In this document: positions 58,458 to 64,000 of the stretch, piece after piece | Layout: each line of letters opens with the position of its first letter | How positions within the stretch are numbered: the stretch's first letter is position 1 | Assembly: GCA_025766275.1 (NCBI GenBank) | Contig: JAFKAC010000058.1 | Location: 1-64,000 of the forward strand | Origin: Lactarius indigo | Lineage: Eukaryota; Basidiomycota; Agaricomycetes; Russulales; Russulaceae | DNA length: 64,000 bases | Direction of reading: 5' to 3' | The notes under the pieces: generated by a model | What the model saw: only the letters and a program-made list of their open reading frames with translations | Told to the model about the DNA's origin: nothing | The model's database searches: none | Translations under genes and position numbers: made by a program

Positions 58458-61400
58458 TCACAATGGGGAAGTGGGCATGAGAGTAATGGCTGAGCGAAGG
58501 AAGAGGGGATGACTGTCCTCTGTCCGAATGACCCCTACTTTATCTCTTTTTCCGTGGGCTTGTGTTTCCTGATACAGACGGAGTGCTTCCGGCGCGAAGA
58601 CGTCATCTTTATTGACCCACTGATTCTCCGAGTCTGGGTATCCCTTCCATTTGATGAGGTATTGGAGGCGTCTTCCCCTGCCGAAGTGCCAGGAGTCCAG
58701 AATGGCCTCGACCTCGTATTCCTCTTCTCCTTCTATCAATTCGGGTGGTGGTCGTGTGAAGTTTTCTCCATGTAAAAGGGTTTGCTTGTATGGAGTGAGA
58801 AGATCGATATGAAACACTGGATGAATGCTCCACTGCGTGGGAAGTTCCAATCGATAGTTGTAAGGAGACATCACCTGTATTACCCGAAAGGGTCCGTGGC
58901 GTCGCGCCGCTAATTTCGCCGTAGGTTGATTTGTCCAGAGATGCTTTCCCTCAAGCCACACGAGGTCGTTGACGCTGAATTTGGGCGTGTCTTTGTTGCG
59001 CACCCAGGATTCTTGGGCTTTCTTTATGAGGCGTTGGGCGTTGTCTCTAGCCTCTTTTAGCTGTGTCAGTTGTGCGGTTACGAGGGGGATTGGAGATGGC
59101 TTATCAGTCCAGTCCACCTGAGGATCGTATCCCATCAGAAGTTGGAACGGCGATTGTTTGGTGTGTTCGTGTGGCCAATTTTTGTGTGCGAATTCGGCGA
59201 TTGGTAGATAAGCTGTCCAGTTATCTTGACGCTCGTTTACCCAGAAGCGCAAGTACTGTTCCAACCACTGATTAGTCCTTTCGGACTGTCCATCTGTGCG
59301 TGGGTGATATGCCGTTGATATGTTCTGCTGGATCCCCAAAATTCGGCATGCTTCCCGGGCGAACTTGGACGCGAAGCGTGGGTCACGGTCACTAATGATT
59401 TTACGTGGTAGCCCGAAACGTTTGAAGACGTGAGTCACGTACAGGGCCGCCATTTCCTCGGCTGTGATTTCCTCCCTGCATGGGATGAAGACGGAGGCTT
59501 TGCTACAATCATGGTCGGTGACGGTTAGTATGCTATCGTACCCCTTTGACGGAGGGAGTTTCGTGATGAAGTCCATTGCCACCATGTAAAACGGTGTGGC
59601 TTCTAGTATTGGCGTAATGGGATGCAGCGCGGCCCATATGGGTCGCGTGTTTACTTTGTTACGTTGGCATTCCGCACATCCTTGTACGTATTCGCATATG
59701 TCTCATCGCAGTCGTGGCCACCAGTAGTGTCGTTCCAGGATTCGTTGAGTTCTTGCGATCCCCGGATGGCCATGTATCGGCAGGTCGTGGTGGTCATGTA
59801 TTAGCACACGATGTGTGGACACGGGCCCGGTTATCATGAACCTGCCATCCTTATACCATTCTCCCTGTATCTTTTTGAGTTGATGGGGGTCTACCCACAT
59901 CTTGATGATCTCTTCATCCTGTTGGTGACACGGTTGTTGTAGATTTGGATTGGCAATAAAGGTGCGCGCCATGTTGAGGGTCCTTACAAAGACTTCGGGG
60001 GGAAGGACGACGACTTTGTCGTTGTCTTCAGCCCCTTGATCGTAGTCGGGTCGCCTTGATAAGGCGTCCGCCCTTCCGTTGTTCTTCCCTTTAATGTGAT
60101 GAATTTCGAAGTCGTATTCGGAAAGTTTGAGTACTTCCCTGGTGACTCATCGACTGATCTTTTGCGGTGACTTCCAGTACTGCAGGTTGAGGTGATCGGA
60201 GTAGATTTTGATCTTGTGCGGGGCTCCCGCGAGCAGTGGCCTCCAATTCCTCAGGGCTTTGACAATTGCCAGCAACTCCAAATCGTAGATGTCGTAATTT
60301 CGCTCGGCTTCCGAGAGCGTTGCGGAGTAGTATCCTATGGGGTGTCGCTTTCCGTCAGACTTTTTCTGTAATAGGACAGCTCCCACCGCATATCCTGATG
60401 CGTCAACTTCTAGTTTGAACGGATCTTGAAGTACTGGATGTGCCAGAACCGGTTCCTCGGTCACGAGGCCTTTGAGCGTGTTAAATGCCTTGTCTTCTTC
60501 GTCTGTCCACCGCCATTCCTCGTCTTTTCGTGTTAATCTAGTGAGTGGTTTGGCGTGGTTGGTGAAGCAGCGAATGAACAGTCTGTAAAAGTTGCAGAAA
60601 CCGAGGAAGGATCGAACATCCTTGACCTTCGTGGGCGTTGGCCAGTCTTTAATTCCCTGAACTTTTACGGGATCCATGCGAGTTACCCCCCTTTCAAGGA
60701 TTACCCCCAGGTAATCCATTCGCGGCTGATGGAACAGGCACTTTTCCAGCTTGAAGTACAAGTCATGTTCCTCCGCGATGCGGAGGACGTCGCGGACTGC
60801 CGCAACGTGGGCTGCAAGATCATGATCGAAGTGAGTGGCGATTCCAATGTCATCCATGTAGACACGTATCGTGGTTCCGAGGCGTTCATGCTTCACGATC
60901 GTGTCTCGATATATGTGGTTCATCATGGCTTGGAAGGTTGCGGGGGAGTTGGTAAGGCTGAAGAACATGACCGTAGGTTTAAAAAGGCCGAACTTGGTTT
61001 TGAAAGCTGCCTTTTCTTGGTCGCCGTCGCGGATTTGTATATTATTGTAGCCCCATCGAATGTCAAGTTTGGTGTAGATGTGGGCATTACTGAGATCAAG
61101 GATGAGGTCCTGAATGAGCGGAAGGGGGTACTGGTTGCGGATAGTGTGCAAGTTGATGACCCGGTAGTCCTGTACTGGGCGTAGCTTTCCGTCTTTCTTT
61201 TTGATGAAAAAGAAAGATGATGCGTACGGGGAAATGGAAGGGCGTAGGTAGCCCTGTTTCAGTTTCTTGTCTAAGAACTCCTTGAGTTCGCCTTCTTCCT
61301 TTTGCGTCATAGGGTATATTTTGCAGTCTATGGCGGCTGGCGCGGACGGTTTGAAATCAATTGTGTGGTCCCACCGTCGAGCCGGGGGGAAGCAATGCGA

Positions 61401-62069
61401 GGCTTGCTCGCTGAATAGCTTGCTGAATGCAGTATATTCTGGAGGAAGTACGGTCGCTACTTGGTGTTGTTTTGCTTGTATAGCCAGTTCTGTCGAAGTA
61501 GTGGCTCTCGCGTACGTTTCTTCTTCTAGTTCCCGTACGATATCTTCCTTTTCGGCCACTATTAGAGCTCGAATAGTGGTTGCCGAGAGCAGTGTTTCTT
61601 TGGTGGCCAGCACTACTGGTTGCATGTCAGGGTGTATGGTTGCCGTAGCCCATTGGATAGTGGGTTCGAAGGCACTGAGCCAAGGGTAACCAAGAACGAT
61701 GTCTTCGCTTCCGAGGTCCGTGACCAGAAAGGTCATCCGTTTTACCTGTCCTCTTGTTTTCACTTCCAGGTTAACATAATGAGTGATTAACCCAGCTTTG
61801 TTTTCCGTATTATCTATGTTCCATATTTTGTGCGGTGTTTCTAGTGGGCATACCGGGATTCCTGCCTGCTTTGCCATGCTTGGTCGGATAAAGTTGTCGG
61901 TTGCTCCAGAGTCGACCAATACGTTGGTTTCAGTCGTTTGGTATTCCGTTCGGACAGTTACTGGAATTCGCAATGATCGATAGCGCGTTGTCACGATTAC
62001 AGAATTACAATGCAAGGCCCTCACCCAGACTGATGGGTTCAGGCATCCCGAAAACCCTCTTTCCCCCAT
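58458..62069 (-). pseudogene. Pol polyprotein of element B, two in-frame TGA stops
   Basis: A single frame of 1204 codons, interrupted by TGA at 60149-60147 and 59705-59703. Domains: aspartic protease with LVDSGATDNFIRPSMAKQAG (about 61920); reverse transcriptase with KKDGKLRPVQDYRVIN and the YMDDIG catalytic motif (about 60860); RNase H with LEVDASGYAVGAVLLQKKSD (about 60410); integrase zinc-binding H-H-C-C (HGHPGIARTQ, then CAECQRNK), catalytic core with VAMDFITKLPPSKGYDSIL and STAYHPRTDGQSERTNQWLE; and the C-terminal chromodomain VEAILDSWHFGRGRRLQYLI then KWKGYPDSENQWV. The stops are within SPQKISR-TGA-VTREVL and WPRLR-TGA-DICEY. The start at 62069 is the beginning of the overlapping -1 frame, not a true initiation codon. 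Confidence 0.85.
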
Positions 62070-64000
62070 AGGTCCTGCAGTATGAGGTCCTTTACTTCGT
62101 CCGTGCTATTGGCCACCTGTGTGAGCCATTCCTTCACCTGTTCTCTGGCCGTCTTCGTACTTGCCGCGTTGATTTGGGGTATGGGCGTCGTGCTTGGTGC
62201 TGGTGACATGTATCCCGGCAGTGACGGGGCATACTGTGAGGGCGCGTATTGGGATACAGGCCCTGGGGGGTACCCGGCCGTTTCGGTCATACAACTGCTG
62301 GATGCAGCGGTCGGCCACTGTTGCTGCACGTGTGGATGCGGGCAATTTCGTGAGAGGTGTCCTGGGGCATGACAGTTATAGCAAAGGACGTTCCTTAAAT
62401 CCCTTTGAGAGCCTCCTCTCCCTCGTCCTCTTGCTCCCGGCCCTCCTCTCGGTGGGAATGGCGGCGTGGGCCAGTTGTGATGCGGCAGTTTATTGAAATC
62501 GATATCTTCAGACCCCACCAACCTTACCTTAGTGCGGTCCGCTGAGGTATCCATGGCCCAGGGATTGGTTTGTGGTAGGTTTTGTGGAACTGCCCATCCT
62601 GCGTTGCCACTTTGCTTCTTCGGCTGCGTCGTCGTATTTTTGTACTCGTTGAGCCTCGCCTTGAGGTGTATGTAGTTCTTCTGCCGTTTGAGGATGGCTC
62701 TCTTCCAGTCATCGAAAGTTATCGGGTCGTCAAATTGGAACGCGTTTTTGAAGAGTTCCTTGGGCAAACCTGACGTGAAGAGGTCAATGGTTTGCGGTTC
62801 ATTGAGGCAGTAGTGAGCCTTCCGTGCGAGCTGTTCAAAGTCATTGATGTACTTGTCAATGTCCTCGCCTGTCATTTTGTAGCCTTTTCATAGTATAGCT
62901 TGGGCTTGTTCTCATTCTAATGTGTTTTCGAAGCGCTGGCTGAAGCTGTCGGCAACGGCTTCCCAGAGCGCTGGAGTGTAAGGACTGATTCCTCGTTGTA
63001 TCTGTCGATTGAGCCAATTCAGGAAGGATAACACCCATTCGCTGACGGCTCCGCCTTTGATGTAGGATAGGAACAGGAGGCATCTCCTGTAGTCGTTTCG
63101 CATGATGGGGGCGTCCAAATTCATGCCCCAATAGACATGCCACTGCATCAGGAACTGGTCTATTTTGAGTCTGTCTCCATCAAAAATGGAAGGTGGCTCG
63201 CCGGTGAGTTTCTCATTATGATGTCCTCCTCCTCCTCCTCCAGCGTCTCCTCCTCCGCCTCTGCCTCCGCCGCCTCCTCCAGGCGGTCCACTAGGCGGTC
63301 TTCGCGGTGGCTCGGTTCTTCGTAAATCGAAAGGGACCCCCCCTCCTGGCGGTGGTGGTGGATCTCCACTGGGTCTGCCGCTTCCTGGCGGTAGCTCCAA
63401 TGCGATGGGTCATTCTGAAGGCGGGTCTCCTCTGTCGGACCCTATTGCTCGAAATATTGCGGTGTCGTCTGCCATCATTCGTCTTCCAGTTTCTGGGTTG
63501 ATAGGCATGAGTATTTCTCTTGCCTCTGCTCGTATGGCGCGCGATTCTTCAAGCGCCACTTCTTCCATTGCTTGAGTGATGGTGGCCATGATGGCTGGCG
63601 ATCGAATATGAATGGGTTCTGGCTTGGTAATGTGGGCGGACTCAGCTCGTTCGAGGAGAAGATCTTGTATCGCTCCTCCGCTTGTTTCTGTCTGAGCAGG
63701 TTCTCGCCCCTCGCTTTCTTCTTGACTCTGTGCTTCTCCTTCTTCTTCCTCGGATACTACTTCTCCAGTAGAGTGCTCTCTTACTTGCCCGTCGATGGGA
63801 CCCCAGTCGGCTCTGCTGTTGAGCTCTCGCGCATCAATATCACAGTGATATCGAGGTCCTGCTGGTCGTATTGCGTCCCACTGGGAGTCTATTGGATTCC
63901 ACGTAACTTCTACCCAACACAAGTGGTCGAAGTTGAACTCAACTGGGCGGAACCTGGTAGGTCCATTGAACTCCACAAAATATCTGGTTTCTTCCTGTCT
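62039..64000 (-). pseudogene. Gag of element B, partial, three in-frame TGA stops
   Basis: One continuous minus frame from the right edge to 62041-62039, interrupted by TGA at 63412-63410, 62914-62912 and 62890-62888. The N-terminal part is acidic (EEEEGEAQSQEESEGREPAQ), followed by a Pro/Gly-rich linker (about 63390-63230). The retrotransposon gag core contains PSIFDGDRLKIDQFLMQWHV and YTPALWEAVADSFSQRF, then GEDIDKYINDFEQLARKAHY. A CCHC knuckle CYNCHAPGHLSRNC lies near 62380-62340. The frame ends 30 nt after the pol frame begins. The start codon is beyond the window. Confidence 0.82.
62051..62057 (-). promoter_or_regulatory. -1 ribosomal frameshift slippery site, gag-pol overlap
   Basis: On the minus strand G GGT TTT, read in the gag frame (codons GAG GGT TTT CGG), fits the X XXY YYZ rule exactly, and slipping back one base gives GGG TTT TCG in the pol frame. 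It lies inside the 31-nt overlap of gag and pol, 10 nt before the gag stop. This is the position and direction expected for Ty3/gypsy gag-pol expression. Confidence 0.65.

Larger units (their letters stand above)
57432..64000 (-). mobile_element. Chromodomain Ty3/gypsy retrotransposon B (5' end outside window)
   Basis: Order on the minus strand, entering from the right edge: gag (from beyond 64000 to 62039), pol (62069-58458: protease, reverse transcriptase, RNase H, integrase, chromodomain), a small ORF, polypurine tract and 3' LTR. The domain order PR-RT-RH-INT-chromodomain places it in the chromovirus branch of Ty3/gypsy, common in fungi. Gag and pol both contain in-frame TGA codons, so this copy is not autonomous. 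Confidence 0.88.

Overview
The window reads as a chromosome segment of a filamentous basidiomycete, probably an Agaricomycete. The introns are short (mostly 45-90 bp, GT-AG), and the gene families fit: a Uds1 coiled-coil protein, a large tandem family of DUF6535-type membrane proteins, a chromodomain Ty3/gypsy element and a hAT transposon. No operons, rRNA or CRISPR are visible, and I found no tRNA I could support.

Left arm (1-13.5 kb), housekeeping genes on the + strand. These are a Sec18/NSF AAA+ ATPase (254-3024), a six-knuckle CCHC zinc-finger protein of the GIS2/CNBP type (3521-4438), about 5 kb with no convincing gene, COQ10 (9492-10374) and a Uds1-domain coiled-coil protein (10717-13488). 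The Sec18 gene is odd. Its exons join cleanly, but four single bases are missing, each in a homopolymer run, which suggests uncorrected sequence errors or very recent decay.

Middle (14.1-56 kb), a tandem array. Its unit is a + strand DUF6535-type membrane-protein gene followed tail-to-tail by a decayed - strand gene that I recognise as eIF3 subunit M (PCI domain). Six DUF6535 copies are intact or nearly so (starts at 14160, 19310, 23819, 28578, 36013 and 50127), all with the same three-exon structure. One copy is a 5'-truncated pseudogene carrying a 148-150 bp MITE (31488-34020). One is only a C-terminal tail (34090-34348). One is a pseudogene split by a 6.3-kb hAT transposon (41979-48262). 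No eIF3m copy in the window is intact. Diverged relics and orphan 3' tails of the same unit fill most of the remaining space.

Right arm (56-64 kb), nested LTR retrotransposons on the - strand. The 3' end of one element (LTR 56076-56597, polypurine tract, a 259-aa ORF) is cut by the 3' LTR of a second, Ty3/gypsy-type chromodomain element (LTR 57432-57954). The second element's ORF3, pol and gag run to the right edge of the window. Its gag and pol overlap in the -1 arrangement with a canonical slippery heptamer, but both frames carry in-frame TGA stops, so this copy is dead or dying.

The genes do not form a pathway. The interest lies in the DUF6535/eIF3m array and how it grew, broke and became a landing site for transposons.
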